This document shows, piece by piece, positions 36,801 through 47,300 of a stretch of DNA of 64,000 nt. Each line of letters opens with the position of its first letter. Position 1 is the first letter of the stretch. The position numbers and the translations under genes are program-made. Below the pieces are notes generated by a model. It was not told the origin of the DNA. It saw only the letters and a list, made by a program, of their open reading frames with translations, and made no database searches. The stretch comes from Canibacter oris (GTDB taxonomy: Bacteria; Actinomycetota; Actinomycetes; Actinomycetales; Microbacteriaceae), in contig NZ_JACIFD010000005.1 of the NCBI RefSeq assembly GCF_014197205.1, forward strand, positions 62,001 to 126,000, written 5' to 3'.

Positions 36801-37595
36801 GGCGGCGATTTTGCTGCACATTTCTTGCAGCTTGCCGCTGGTTTTTAACGCCAGCTGCGCCGCTTCGTGCTGCACCTCGGGGGTCAAAAGCAGTTCGCGG
36901 GCGGGCCAGATTGCGAGCTCTTGCAGCTCCGCCTGGCTACGCTGGTCGCTGACCGCGAAGCTACGCAGGGTGTCGATCTCGTCGCCGAAGAAGTCGATGC
37001 GGGTGGCGCTTTTGTCGCTCGGCACAAAAATGTCTAGGATGCCGCCGCGCACCGCGAATTGGCCGCGTTTGGCGACCATGTCGACGCGCTCATACCCGAG
37101 GGCGATAAGTTGCGCCGCGAATTCTGACAGGGCTCCGACGTCGCTGCCGGGCTGCAGCAGCAGCGGCTCAGCGGTGGCTGCGGTTGGCGAGATGGCTTGC
37201 AAGACGGCGCGCACAGACGCCACCACAATCATCTCCTGCTGCGGCTGCTTGTGACGCAGCGCTGCGAGGGTGACGAGGCGTTTACCGGTGGTTTCGCGGG
37301 AGGGGCTGAGTCGCTCGTGCGGCAGTGTTTCCCACGCCGGCAGTTCCATCACGGTTGCTGCGGGCAGCAGTGTTTGCAGGGAGCGTTTAAGGGTGTTAGC
37401 TTCACGGCTGGTAGCGGCGATTAACAGCATGGCGCCGTTAAGCCCCGCAGCCTTTCGCGCCCTATAGAGGGTTGCCAAAAGCGGCGCTTTCAGCCCTTCC
37501 GGAGCACTGAAATCGCAGCTGGTTTCGGTGTAGCTCGCGGCGTTAGCGTAGGCGCTGTCGCGCAGCAGCAGTTCGGGCAGCCGCTCAAGTGTCAT
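33861..37595 (-). CDS. mfd: Transcription-repair coupling factor
   Basis: This 1244-residue translocase removes stalled RNA polymerase and recruits UvrA. It has the UvrB-like N-terminal part (ETLPHERLSP), the CarD-like RNA polymerase interaction domain (LKHGDYVVHDTHGIGKFLEL), the helicase core with Walker A GDVGFGKTEIAVRAAF, DEEQ in IIIDEEQRFGV and SATPIPRTLEMA, and the C-terminal TRCF domain. Around residues 345-370 there is an Ala/Thr-rich insertion containing GGTGGATCC DNA motifs. Its ATG overlaps the pth stop (ATGA). Confidence 0.97.
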   Translation of the reverse strand: MTLERLPELLLRDSAYANAASYTETSCDFSAPEGLKAPLLATLYRARKAAGLNGAMLLIAATSREANTLKRSLQTLLPAATVMELPAWETLPHERLSPSRETTGKRLVTLAALRHKQPQQEMIVVASVRAVLQAISPTAATAEPLLLQPGSDVGALSEFAAQLIALGYERVDMVAKRGQFAVRGGILDIFVPSDKSATRIDFFGDEIDTLRSFAVSDQRSQAELQELAIWPARELLLTPEVQHEAAQLALKTSGKLQEMCSKIAAGISCEGMESLLPQLVPQQFALPQLLPADSFTVVLAPEKVTSRAVSLAQANAEFLAAAWEVAAAGGDAGLAAALGAEHDGEHGADTAATTAAKPPVAGAADDTAGGSTPQNSGLFTLTEVRQLAPTTWHTISPFAVDPAAATDSDATVQIPATQLPAAVGGDPTANLLQLAAAKTAAGYTVVLIAGSAGAAQRAAELVREAELPLETDSELPAAPAAGKIYLVQGELSAGFELPEAKILVIAEAEFFGRSVSDRNLATAKPVRRRQMVDPLALKHGDYVVHDTHGIGKFLELTQLEVPGGNRGEQTTREYLVLEYAASKRGMPADTLYVPTDQLGQLSRYVGADAPTLSKMGGSDWANAKKKARGAVRQIAIELVKLYAARSNAQGFAFSPDTPWQLELEQVFPYVETVDQLQAIADVKRDMESPRPMDRLISGDVGFGKTEIAVRAAFKAVQDNKQVAVLVPTTLLVKQHFETFQERFAGFPVRLRALSRFQTDKEAKEILAGLKSGEVDVVIGTHRLLAKGVAYKDLGLIIIDEEQRFGVEHKESLKDLKHNVDVLSMSATPIPRTLEMAVTGIREMSQLQTAPEDRHPILTYVGQRNDAQIAAAIHREMLRDGQVFYVHNRVSSIHRVAKRIAESVPEARVAVAHGKLSQSELEQVVVDFWERKYDVLVCTTIIETGLDIANANTIIVDGADKYGLSQLHQLRGRVGRSRERAYAYFLYEPERMLTEHAHERLETIATHNELGSGMQVALKDLELRGAGNLLGGEQSGHISGVGFDLYLRMIGEAVDAFKGHEAQEVKELTIELPVDARIPESYLDSERLRLEAYQKLSAAANPNATPDGINLVVEELVDRYGPLPPAVSQLVQLTRLRRLAAEHGVQRLLLVNNELRIEPLELLDSRQMRLRRLYPGAEYRALPQRGATADAPRHHVVTVPLPEGLSGGGRGSSPFARGAKAADQALDGDLVAWVLRVFAALVGEA
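36478..36496. repeat. Dispersed 19-bp motif, copy in mfd
   Basis: These 19 bases, containing GGTGGATCCGCCCGCC, are identical to 39162-39180 in the gap before the LGFP gene. This copy lies in the low-complexity insertion of Mfd and encodes part of AGGSTP on the minus strand. Confidence 0.6.
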
Positions 37596-38182
37596 CGCGC
37601 ACCGCCTCTGCTATGAAACTCCTGTTGCGCCGCTACCAGCCCCGATTCGACGGTGGTAATTACGGCATCCACCGCATCCCTCACCAGCAGCGGCACCGCT
37701 GCAGCTTCCTGTTTACTAAAGCGGCTCAACACGAAGTCTGCCACATCCTGCTGGCCTGGCGGCCTGCCGATGCCGATCCGCACCCGCACAAAATTAGGGG
37801 CGCCGAGCGCTTTGGCGATGTCGCGCAGCCCGTTGTGGCCGCCGTGGCCGCCGCCCTGTTTCAGCCGTACTGTGTCGAAAGGAATGTCTAGTTCGTCGTG
37901 CAGCACGATGATCCGCTCAGGTGCGATGTCAAAGTATTTTGCTGCTGCCGCCACCGGCCCGCCGCTGGTGTTCATGTAGCTGTTTGGTTTTGCCAGCACC
38001 AGCTTGGCGCCGCCAGGCCGTACCCATCCGGAGGCTATCTGATTGTTGCTGCGATGCGAGCTAAAGCTCACGCCGCACTGGCGCGCCAGTTCGTCGACGG
38101 CTATTTCGCCGATGTTGTGTCGGGTTGCCTCGTATTTTGACCCGGGGTTGCCGAGCCCAACTACCAACCAGGTGTCGCTCAT
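37592..38182 (-). CDS. pth: Peptidyl-tRNA hydrolase
   Basis: This 196-residue enzyme frees tRNA from prematurely released peptidyl-tRNA. WLVVGLGNPGSKYEATRHNIGE carries the conserved Asn and catalytic His; NSYMNTSGGPV, HDELDIPF and KQGGGHGGHNGLRDI follow the family pattern. The open frame extends upstream to 38305, but the ATG at 38182 has AAGGAAG just ahead and gives the standard N-terminus. It is between rplY and mfd, the common order. Confidence 0.97.
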   Translation of the reverse strand: MSDTWLVVGLGNPGSKYEATRHNIGEIAVDELARQCGVSFSSHRSNNQIASGWVRPGGAKLVLAKPNSYMNTSGGPVAAAAKYFDIAPERIIVLHDELDIPFDTVRLKQGGGHGGHNGLRDIAKALGAPNFVRVRIGIGRPPGQQDVADFVLSRFSKQEAAAVPLLVRDAVDAVITTVESGLVAAQQEFHSRGGAR

Positions 38183-38350
38183 GTTACTTCCTTGGCAATA
38201 CTTGCGGACGGTGCCGCTGCGGGCGCTGATAGGGTGCCGCTGCTGCGCTAATGCGCTACTAATTATGTGCTGCGCGCAGGCCCGACGGCCGGGTAGCAAC
38301 TGCACCGCACAGCTTCAGCGGTTGAAGATTAAAAGAGACAGATAAACGGT

Positions 38351-38387
38351 AAGAAGCCCACGCCGCCAAACGCAGCGCGGGCTTCTT
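38351..38387 (-). terminator. Terminator of rplY
   Basis: AAGAAGCCC (38351-38359) and GGGCTTCTT (38379-38387) pair around a GC-rich loop. The hairpin is 17 bases after the rplY stop on the minus strand and is followed by a moderately T-rich stretch. Confidence 0.65.
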
Positions 38388-38403
38388 GAAAGCATGTCGC
38401 AGA

Positions 38404-38991
38404 TTACTCGGCTGCTTCTGCAGCTGCCTCTTCTGCTTCCATCTCGGCATCCATCTCAGGGATTGCCACGTGCACTACGAGCTCCTCTGGGTCGCCCGCG
38501 AGCTCTACGTCAGCGTCAAGCTTGAGGTCTTTCGCGAGGATCTGGGTGCCCTCGGTGAGGCCCTCAACGTCTACAACGATGTGCTCTGGGATAGCAACAG
38601 CTGGCACGGTTACCAGCAGGCTTGCTGCTTCCTGCAGCGCGATGGTGCCGCTGAATGGCTCGCCCTCAACCACAACTGGGATGCTTGCCTCAACCTTTTC
38701 ACGCTTTGAAACAACCAGCAGGTCTACGTGCTCGATTACCTGACGCACTGGGTCTTTCTGCACGTCTTTAACGAGTGCCAGCTGAGTCTCGCCTGCGATG
38801 TCAAGCTCAACCAGAGCGTTAGCGTGACGCACTACCAGGCTCAGCGGATGGGTCTCGATGGTGAGATGCTTTGGCTCGATGCCGTGGCCGTAAAGCACCA
38901 CCGGGGTCTTGCCAACTGCGCGCAGCTTGCGTGCTACGCCCTTACCGAATGACTCGCGTGCTTCCGCGACGAGCTTAGTTGCGTTGCTCAT
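38404..38991 (-). CDS. rplY: 50S ribosomal protein L25/general stress protein Ctc
   Basis: This 195-residue protein is the long L25 (Ctc) form that binds 5S rRNA. The N-terminal L25 domain shows ARESFGKGVARKLRAVGKTPVVLYGHG and QKDPVRQVIEHVDLLVV; the C-terminal Ctc domain has PVVVEGEPFSG and IPEHIVVDVEGLTEGTQI. The tail is Glu/Ala rich. It is preceded by AAGGAG and lies just upstream of pth. Confidence 0.97.
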   Translation of the reverse strand: MSNATKLVAEARESFGKGVARKLRAVGKTPVVLYGHGIEPKHLTIETHPLSLVVRHANALVELDIAGETQLALVKDVQKDPVRQVIEHVDLLVVSKREKVEASIPVVVEGEPFSGTIALQEAASLLVTVPAVAIPEHIVVDVEGLTEGTQILAKDLKLDADVELAGDPEELVVHVAIPEMDAEMEAEEAAAEAAE

Positions 38992-39161
38992 GTTTTACTC
39001 CTTAACGGGCCGGGGCCCAAACTGTGTTTACGCCTTTGGCGAAGTCGAGTTGCCAAAGTTTAGGCCGCCCGCGTCGATAACGGAGTGCTATAAAGCCTCC
39101 CTCGCCGAAGTACTCCATGTATTTTACTGGGTTGCCGCCGGCTTTGCAAGCCACTTTTGCC

Positions 39162-39180
39162 GGGGTGGATCCGCCCGCCG
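39162..39180. repeat. Dispersed 19-bp motif, intergenic copy
   Basis: This is identical over 19 bases to 36478-36496 in mfd, with core GGTGGATCC. It lies in the 295-base gap between the divergent rplY and LGFP-protein genes, which shows no other convincing gene. Confidence 0.6.
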
Positions 39181-39286
39181 CCGCACACCCGCCCGGTATC
39201 CGCTTTAACACTTTCTGCGGTTCTCTGGCGTTGTCCAAATCTGCTTGTTATTCTTAAAGCAGTTAGCTGCGAGGAAAGCGGTGCTT

Positions 39287-41026
39287 ATGATTTCTTTCAA
39301 CAAAACTCTGGCCGCTCTGGCCGCGGCTTCGCTTTTCGTGATTCCCGCGGTTGCTGCAAACCACTCCACACACGGCGCCATTGGCGCCTACCATGCGCAA
39401 CACCGCAGCACATTCGGGCAACCCACGAGCCCAGAGTTTAATCACGGCGGCAACCGCTGGTCGCAAAATTTTGAAAAAGGCATAATCACTTTTTCTTTCC
39501 GTCACGGTATCGGCGCGCTACAGTCGGGCGCGACACTTGACCGCTACCGGGAGCGTGGCGGTGCAGAGGGGTCGCTGGGTCTGGTAGTCGGCCGTGAATA
39601 TGACAGTGCTCGCGGCTCGCGCGTGCAGCGGTTTGAACACGGTGTGATTGTGTCCCGAGCCGGCACCGCCTGGGCAGTGGCGCGAGGCATGCACGGCGGC
39701 TACGCGACGCAGGGTGGTGAGCGCGGGCCGCTCGGGCTGCCCACCAGCAATGAATATCCTGGCGCTGGCGGGGTGATGCGGCAGAATTTCCAAAACGGCA
39801 CCCTGTTTTGGAGCGCCAGTATCGGTGCGGTCGGGGTGCGCAACGGGATCCACCTTGCATATTCCACCGCTGGATCAGAACGCAGCCGTTTCGGGCTTCC
39901 CACTAGCTGGGAGTATCCGGTCGCCGGCGGCTATGCACAGAATTTTCAGCACGGTCGAATTTTTTGGTCACCTCGCACTAACGCACACCCGGTGATTTTC
40001 GGCATGAATCAGTATTACAGCTGGCACGGTTCAGAACGCAGCCAGTATGGCTATCCGACGGCGAGTGAGCAAGCAGTGCCGGGCGGGTTTAAGCAGACTT
40101 TCCAAAACGGTGCCCTGTTTTGGGTTGACAGCCGCGGCGCAGTTAGTGGGGTGCGCAACGGGATGTGGGCGCACTACTCGCAGCTGGGTGCGGAGCACAG
40201 TGTTTTAGGGCTGCCAACTTCTGACGAATATGCCTATGCAGGCTCTTATGTGCAACATTTTGAACATGGGGTGCTGCTGTGGCATCCGCGCACCGGTGCC
40301 GCGTCTGTGACGCATGAGGCGTTTCGGCTGTGGGAGCGTGATCCGCAGCGGTTTGGCCCGGCAACTCAGGACGCTTATGCCACCGATGAAGGACACGTGT
40401 TAAACAGTTTTGAACGCGAGAACATTTATGCTGACGGGCAGGGAGTGCATTCCACTGAGATGGTCACCGGGGGCCCAGTTGCGGTGCTGCTCGGTGATTC
40501 GCAGCTTGACTGGGATTCCTGGGTAGAGCAGGGCGTGCGTGGTAACGGTTTTGCTACCGTTGAGCGCGCCTATGGCGGTGTTGGTTACGCTGCTGGATCA
40601 GGGTGGCTGGGCGACAATATCCCAAGCGCTTACCACAGTGACCGGATTTTGCTACCGCGCGGCCTGGGAGCTGATGATTTGATTGTTTTGACGCTTGGCG
40701 GCAATGACGCTTCACAGGGCAGGAGCGATGCGGAGATTATCGCGAACTTTAACCTGCTGGTTAATACTCTGCAGGAGCGCAACCCGGGAGTGCAGATTGT
40801 GGTAAACGGGGTAATGAGCCGTGATGATGCTTCGCACGCGCGCCGCCGCGAGATTGATCAGCTGGTCACCTCGCACGCCCGCGCACTCGGCATCCCGGCA
40901 ATCTCGGTTGCGGGCTGGGGCAGCTCCGCGCAGTATGCAGACTATGTGCACTTAACCCAGCACGGCCACAACCAGATGGGGCAGCTTTACACCCAGAAGC
41001 TCCGCGAGGTGCTGGCTGCGCTCTAG
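39287..41026 (+). CDS. Secreted LGFP-repeat protein with C-terminal SGNH hydrolase domain
   Basis: This exported protein of about 579 residues has a signal peptide (SFNKTLAALAAASLFVIPAVAA) and then at least six LGFP-type repeats of some 50 residues, marked by G(L/Y)PTSxEY and QNFQxGxxFW segments. LGFP repeats are thought to bind the mycolate/arabinogalactan or other cell-wall material. From about residue 390 an SGNH-type esterase follows, with LLGDSQLDW (block I Ser), LTLGGNDAS (block III Asn) and ADYVHLTQHGH (Asp-His). A wall-acting acyl esterase is inferred. The ATG at 39287 with GAGGAAAG ahead is preferred over 39245. It stands alone on the plus strand. Confidence 0.88.
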   Translation: MISFNKTLAALAAASLFVIPAVAANHSTHGAIGAYHAQHRSTFGQPTSPEFNHGGNRWSQNFEKGIITFSFRHGIGALQSGATLDRYRERGGAEGSLGLVVGREYDSARGSRVQRFEHGVIVSRAGTAWAVARGMHGGYATQGGERGPLGLPTSNEYPGAGGVMRQNFQNGTLFWSASIGAVGVRNGIHLAYSTAGSERSRFGLPTSWEYPVAGGYAQNFQHGRIFWSPRTNAHPVIFGMNQYYSWHGSERSQYGYPTASEQAVPGGFKQTFQNGALFWVDSRGAVSGVRNGMWAHYSQLGAEHSVLGLPTSDEYAYAGSYVQHFEHGVLLWHPRTGAASVTHEAFRLWERDPQRFGPATQDAYATDEGHVLNSFERENIYADGQGVHSTEMVTGGPVAVLLGDSQLDWDSWVEQGVRGNGFATVERAYGGVGYAAGSGWLGDNIPSAYHSDRILLPRGLGADDLIVLTLGGNDASQGRSDAEIIANFNLLVNTLQERNPGVQIVVNGVMSRDDASHARRREIDQLVTSHARALGIPAISVAGWGSSAQYADYVHLTQHGHNQMGQLYTQKLREVLAAL

Positions 41027-41086
41027 CGCCACCTCACCTTTTGGCGCGCGGTTTTGGCACCAGGATTTTGGGCGCACGAACTTTAG

Positions 41087-41134
41087 TGCGCGGATTTTAG
41101 CGCGCGGATTTTAGCGCGCGGATTTTAGCGCGCG
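41087..41134. repeat. 14-bp tandem repeats
   Basis: Three copies of a 14-base unit, cgcgcggattttag (41087-41100 with one change, 41101-41114, 41115-41128), are followed by a partial copy. They lie in the 276-base gap between the LGFP and metalloprotease genes, which otherwise holds only an AT-rich promoter-like end near 41235-41275. Each unit has a GCGCGC core. Confidence 0.8.
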
Positions 41135-41302
41135 AACTTTGGGGTCGGGTGCGGTACGGAGGCCGCACCACGTCGCTGGCGGCACATAGGCTGGCGGCAG
41201 CTTTGAGGCGTCTGGTGTGGCAGCCCGCGAACCCGTTTTGAAGGCTTTTATTCTGATAAAATTATGTTTCAAAAGCACGTGTGAAACCGTTGAGGAAGTA
41301 TT

Positions 41303-44300
41303 TTGTCAAGCCAAAAATCTAGCCCGGTTAAAAAACTTACGTCTTTCGGGCTGGCTAGCAGTGTAGTCACCGCATCACTCGCCGCAGGCTCCGCTAGCGC
41401 TGTAGCGACAACTGCAGAAACCGCTCAGGAACTTTCACCTGTAACTCACACCAACTCCGGCAGCAGCACCCCTACCGAAACGGAAATCACTGCAGCTCGC
41501 GAAGATGTTGCTGCCAAAGCAGCAGAGCTTGCCGCGGCTACCACTAAGCGTGACGAAAAATTAGCTGCACAGCAAGCAGCTGCAGCACAGCTAGAAACAC
41601 TGCAGCAACAAGAGGCAGCGCAGCGAGAAACTGAAAAGCAAGCAGCAAATGCTGCAGCAGCCGACCTGGCTGCCGCACAGCAGGAGGCGACACAGCAGGC
41701 AGCCGCGGCTGCGGCGCAGCAAGCACAGCAACAGCAAGCTGCGGTTGCGGCACAGCGCGCCGCGGACGAAGCTAAAACAGCGCACGATAATCACACAGCC
41801 TCCCAGCAAGAAGCAGCACAGCAGCGTGACGAAAAAACCTCCGCATACGATGCTGCTCTCACCCCGCAAGATCACCTCCCTGACGGTCGCAAACCAACCG
41901 CACCAGAGCTCACTCAGCGCCTTTCCAAGCTCGCCACACAGCGTGAAAATCTACTTTCCCAGCAAGCTCAGGCCAACTCCCGGCACAACCAGTTGCAGGG
42001 TGAAATTGCGGCAGCGCAACAGCAAGTAACCAACGCGGAAACCGAGCTAGCGCAAGCCACCCAGGCGCTGGAGCAGGCGCGTGCGGGTGCCGCGACCGCA
42101 GCCACCGAGCAGCTTGCGGCAGAGCAGCGTCTGAGCGCTGCGCAGCAACACCTGGCCGAAATCTCAAACACCAACGAGGCTGCAACCACCACCACAGTCC
42201 AAGAGCTCACCGCCGCCACCCATGAAGCAGCAGCAGCGGAGCAGCAGCTGACCGCATTAAACGCCGCACTAGCGGAGCAAAACACCCATCTGGAGCAGGC
42301 GCAACAGCAGCTAAACAAGCTCACATCGCAGCTAGAGGAAAAAGCCACAGAACTCGCCGCTGCCCGACAGCATGATGTTGACCTGACAGCACAGATTCAG
42401 GCGCTCACCGATGAAATTGCCGATTTGGAAACCGCTGAACAAAATATCACCTCACAACTAGAGGCATTACAAGCAGAAATTGCGGCGGAAGAAAACAAAC
42501 CTGGTGATTCTAGTTTCACAAGAGCCGAGCTGATTGCACCGCTAGCAACCGCAAGCAGCCCGCTGGCACTGTACCGCAACGATAACGGCACCCTCACCCG
42601 GGTCACTGAGCTCGCCTCGGTGCCACAAGACCTCAGCGGCTATGTGCTGCATGCAAAAAGCCGTGACGGCAAAGACATCACCCTCGATGTCACTGCCATC
42701 ACCCACGACACCAGCGGCAGCACCCCAGTTTTTCAAGCTACTGCCAATTTCGCTGCGGCTGGGCTCCGCACAGTAACCGTTGCGGTGCGCGAACAACCCG
42801 CCGCCGAACAGGGTGTTTACACCAACTTCAAATCACTTCTTGAAGCGCTGCGGTCAGGAGCCACCCAGTTACGTCTCGGCGCCGATATGCACGCCGATGA
42901 GGTTGCTCTTGAGAGTGCGGCTACCGCCTATGTAGAGCGAGAATTCACCGGTGCGCTAGACGGCGGCGGCTTCCAAATCAGTGGCCTGTCACGCCCGCTG
43001 TTCGCCTCGCTCGCAGCCGGCAGCTCAGTGCAAAATCTACGGTTAAACAACGTGGATATCGCCACCGCAACACAAAACACTGCGGCACTCGCACAGCGAG
43101 CCAACGGCGCCAACCTGTCACAGGTGCACATCACCCGCGGCACTATTCGTGGCGGAGTTAACGTGGGCGGTCTAATCGCTGATGCGACTAACACAACCAT
43201 CTCTGATAGCACGGTTGTAGCTGACATCCACGCCACCCACGACGCACAGCGTTCCAACACCGGTGGCCTGGTCGGTTCTCTGTCCGGTGGGCGGATGCAG
43301 CGGGTAGCTTACCGGGGCGATATCACCGTATCTTTCGCCAATAGCACAGCAAACCGGGTTGGCGGTGTGGTTGGCAGCCTGATTGATGGCGCAAACATGC
43401 AAGGGGCTTTCGCGGGAGGCCGGATCCACAACCCGCAATCCTATGGTCAAGTCGGTGGCTTAGTTGGTTCTACCTGGTCAAGCAACCGCCACGGCCGCAT
43501 TAGCCGCGCAGTGAGTGTCATGCAAGTTACCGGCGGCCACATAGTCAACGGTGACCGCGGGTTTAAAGCGAACCTCAGCCAGGTGTTTACGGTGACTGGA
43601 GAGTCAAGTGGCGACACCGACAACAGAGTCGATAACCGCGATATTGACGGAGAATACGCAACCTCGTACTATAACGCGATTATTTTACGAGATGGCACCA
43701 GTGCCGCGCCGAATCTGCGCACAATGCCAGAGCGTCAAGAGTTTACTTCCGCCGAGGCGCGGGCAGAACGCTACCAGGCATACCGTAACTACGCGAAACT
43801 ACTGCCTTATGCTTCGCTCGATGTACTGGTACGAGCTGGCAATATGCTTGCCGATGATGACCCGCTTGTAACCAAAGAGTTACGTGCCGCACTAGCCACT
43901 GTACAGGGTCGAGTGTCGATCGATACTGTGCGTGACGCGGCACAGATTGACGGGTTGCTGCTGCATTTTGCGGATCGTACAGTGGATCGCCGCGCCCTGG
44001 CACGTGACACCCGTGATGCTAGGGCTGGCCAGTTAACGCACTACTATATGGCGGGTGGTTTACCGTTTACTACGGCACAGTTTGATGCCGCGGATGAGCA
44101 GCTAGCACAGCGTTTAGCACAGCAGCTGCAGCAGATTACTTTTGAATCAATTCCGGGCACTGTGACAGTCACGACACCTGCTTGGCAACAACAAGTTGAT
44201 CGTGCTTACGATAGCGCCGTCAAAGAGGCTGCGAAGAAAGGTGTTGCTGCACCATCTCGCGCTGAGGTGGAACAGCAAGTGCTGGAAGCGCACCAGGGTC

Positions 44301-47300
44301 GCCTATACTTGCGCGAACCGTTTAAAAAACAGCACAGTGTGTTGGCGGCACAGCTGGCAAAGCTGATTGCGCGTGAGAGTGTGCTAGCGGGCTCTGATTT
44401 TGCACGAGCTGAGCTGGAGCGGAAAGTGCTTGATAACCAGCATGCGCTGCTGCTGGGGTTAGCCTATGTTAATAAATGGTATGACGTTGCTTTTGACGTA
44501 AACAATCTGCAAGATTTCTTTGTTTTCCGCAGTGACTTTTACGGGGTTGAAAAGAGCCCGCTGGATGCGCTCATTGAGCTGGGCAGCAATTACAATCTCT
44601 TGAACCCGCGCCGCAATATTGAAACCTACCGCAGCGCGCTGGGTGCGGCTACCGGAAGGCAGGAACTGGCTGACGCGCTTGATGATTTGCGGCAGCAGTT
44701 TACAAAGTACACCTCTTTTGATGACTGGTTTAAAGCAACCACTAAAGTTTATTTGGTTGAGTCCAAGTCGCTTGCCACCCCTGACACTAACGTGCAACTG
44801 TCTCAGCGACTGCGTGACGTGAACCAGTACAAATCACATTTGCTGCCGATTCTGACGGTGAGCCCCGACACCGCGTTTATTATGGTGCATATTACGGCAA
44901 TCGGTTTCGGCTTTTTTGATCGCTATATTGACAAGAAAAAAGTTTCTGAGGCCGACCGCCCTGCTCGCATCGCGCAGCTGAAACAGCAGGTGCACGAGTA
45001 TGCCCAGAAGTATCGCGAATACTACGATATGTGGTATCGCATCGGTAACGAAACCATGCGTAAAAACCTGGTGAACACAATTCCGGTGTGGGATGGTTTT
45101 CACACTTCCAAAGAGTACGGCCCAGATGCTGCTCGCGCGATCGAGGAGCTTTACGGACCTACTGGACGCTGGTTTAAAGGTTACGGTGCACTCGGGTTTT
45201 CTTTCCGCGTGGGCACTTTTATGGAAGGCGCTTCGGTGCTCGGTGGTGACGGCAGTATTGTGACCTACACTCACGAAATGGTGCACAATATGGAGCGTTA
45301 TATTTTCCTCGGTGGTGAGGGCATGCGCACCAATGCGTCGTTTGAGGTTTACCCCAACGACCTGCTGCAAAATCCGTGGACTATCGGTCACGACGGGTGG
45401 GCGTTTAACCAGTCGACCTACTTTACTGATAAGGGTCAGGCTTATCTGCACAACCAGAATCCAAACCGGTTCCAAACAATCACCGATTTAAACCAGTACT
45501 ATAAAGGCTACTTTGATGCCCTGTACCTGCTCGACAACGCCGAAGCCGAGGTGCTATTAGAGCGCAACTCTGCAGAGCACGCCAGCATTCTGATGCGGTT
45601 AGGCAACCATGAGGCTAACGGTAACCGTCATTTGAATTCTTATCAGAAGCTGACTGCTGATGAAATCGCAAACATGAATTTGCGCAGCATCAACGATCTG
45701 ATTGAGAACGAGCTGATGATTCGTCGCGGTCAAAATCAGACGGGTGTTTTGGGCGCAAACGGTTACTGGTCTGTGCCGGTTTTGGAGCCACAGTATGGCA
45801 CGGCAGAGTCTAATCTCGGTATCACCGGGGAAAGCGCGTTTAAGCGTAACGCTTTTGAACTGCTAGCCGCGAAGGGCTACCATGAGGGGTTTGTGCCTTA
45901 CACCTCAGATAAATACGGCGCAGCAGCGCGGGCCGCTGGGCAGCCGCACCTGCCAGACACTTTCATTATGCCGAAAATCTTTAACGGCCAGTTTAATTCT
46001 TTGAAGGATTACCGTAAACACGCGTATCAGGCTAACAAAGAGCGCGCACAAACCCACTTGAAGCCAATCACGGTGCAGTTTGAGGGCCAGCAGCTGCGAT
46101 TCACTAACTATCAGGAGATTGTGGATCACTTCCGTGCACTCCTGACCGACGATTTTAATAAGAAGCGTCAAAACAATCGCCGGCAGTCAAGAGTTTACGC
46201 TTTTAAGGCTGCGGTGTTTTCTGCGCTGATGCGGCAGACTGACGAGTTTAAGTCTTCAATTTTCACTGACGGTGATGCTGCTTTGACCCCGTGGGTGGCT
46301 CCTGTCGAGGTGGCTCCTGAGGCGCCTTATGTGGCGACTTTGGCTCCGCGACCAACCGCGGAGGTTAGCGATCCACGTTTTGCGACCGCAGCACTGCCGG
46401 AGCCGCGCGATGAGGAACGCTTAGCGCAGTTGCGTCAGCAACGTGATCAGCTGGATGCCCGCTTGCAGCAGATTACCGATGATATAGCCGCGGTTTCTGA
46501 GGCTCGCACCCAGCTGCGGGCTGACAAAGTTGGGGCAGCCGCTGCTCTGGAGCGGTTGCAGCAGGCGCACACTGGGCTTACCCGTGAGCTAGAGCGGGTG
46601 ACAGCTGAGGTTTCCCGCCGCACTCTCCAGCACCAGCAGCTGCGACAAGATATTACTGCGCAGCAGCGACTGAAGGATACTGCGACTGCCCGGCAGCAGC
46701 GTTTGCGTGAGCAGCTGACTGCTTTGCAGACAGAGATTAGTGAAGCTCAGCAAGCAGTGACTGCGGCGCAGCAGGAGTTACGGCAGCACACCACCGCTAA
46801 TGAGCGGGCACAAAAGCAGCTTGCTGATGTTGCTGACCACACTAGCGCGACAACTGCGACAGTGCAGCAGCAGCGGGAGCAACTAGCTACTTTGCGCACA
46901 CAACTCATGCATTTGGAGCAGCAGCTTGCCGCGGCTGACCTCGCCATGGCAGAGAATTCCGAACAAACTGCACGGGTTGAGAAATTGCAAGGATTAGCTG
47001 CGGCTGCCCAACGGGCGGTGGAGGCTTTTACTGCTGCAGAGCAGGCCACCGAGGCTGCGGCTAAACAACTTGCTATGCGCCGGGAAGCAGCGCAAGCAGC
47101 GCTGGAGCAGCTGCGGCAGACAACGCGTGTTGCAGAGCAGTTAGCCTCGCAGCGTGACGTGTTACGCGCTACAACGGTGCCGGCACTTTTGGCTGATGAC
47201 ACTGCTGCGGCGGGGTATCCGCACCTGTTGCAGCTTGTCGCCGATTTGCGCACCCAACAGCAGCAAGCCACCGCGTTAGCTGCGCAGGTCGCGGTGTTGC

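Noticed and set aside
39002-39238. 78-codon minus-strand frame upstream of rplY
   Set aside because: It would fill the divergent promoter gap, shows no family pattern and contains the dispersed GGTGGATCC motif.
41087-41134. CRISPR array
   Set aside because: Repeats are only 14 bases and contiguous with no spacers; no cas gene is in the window.
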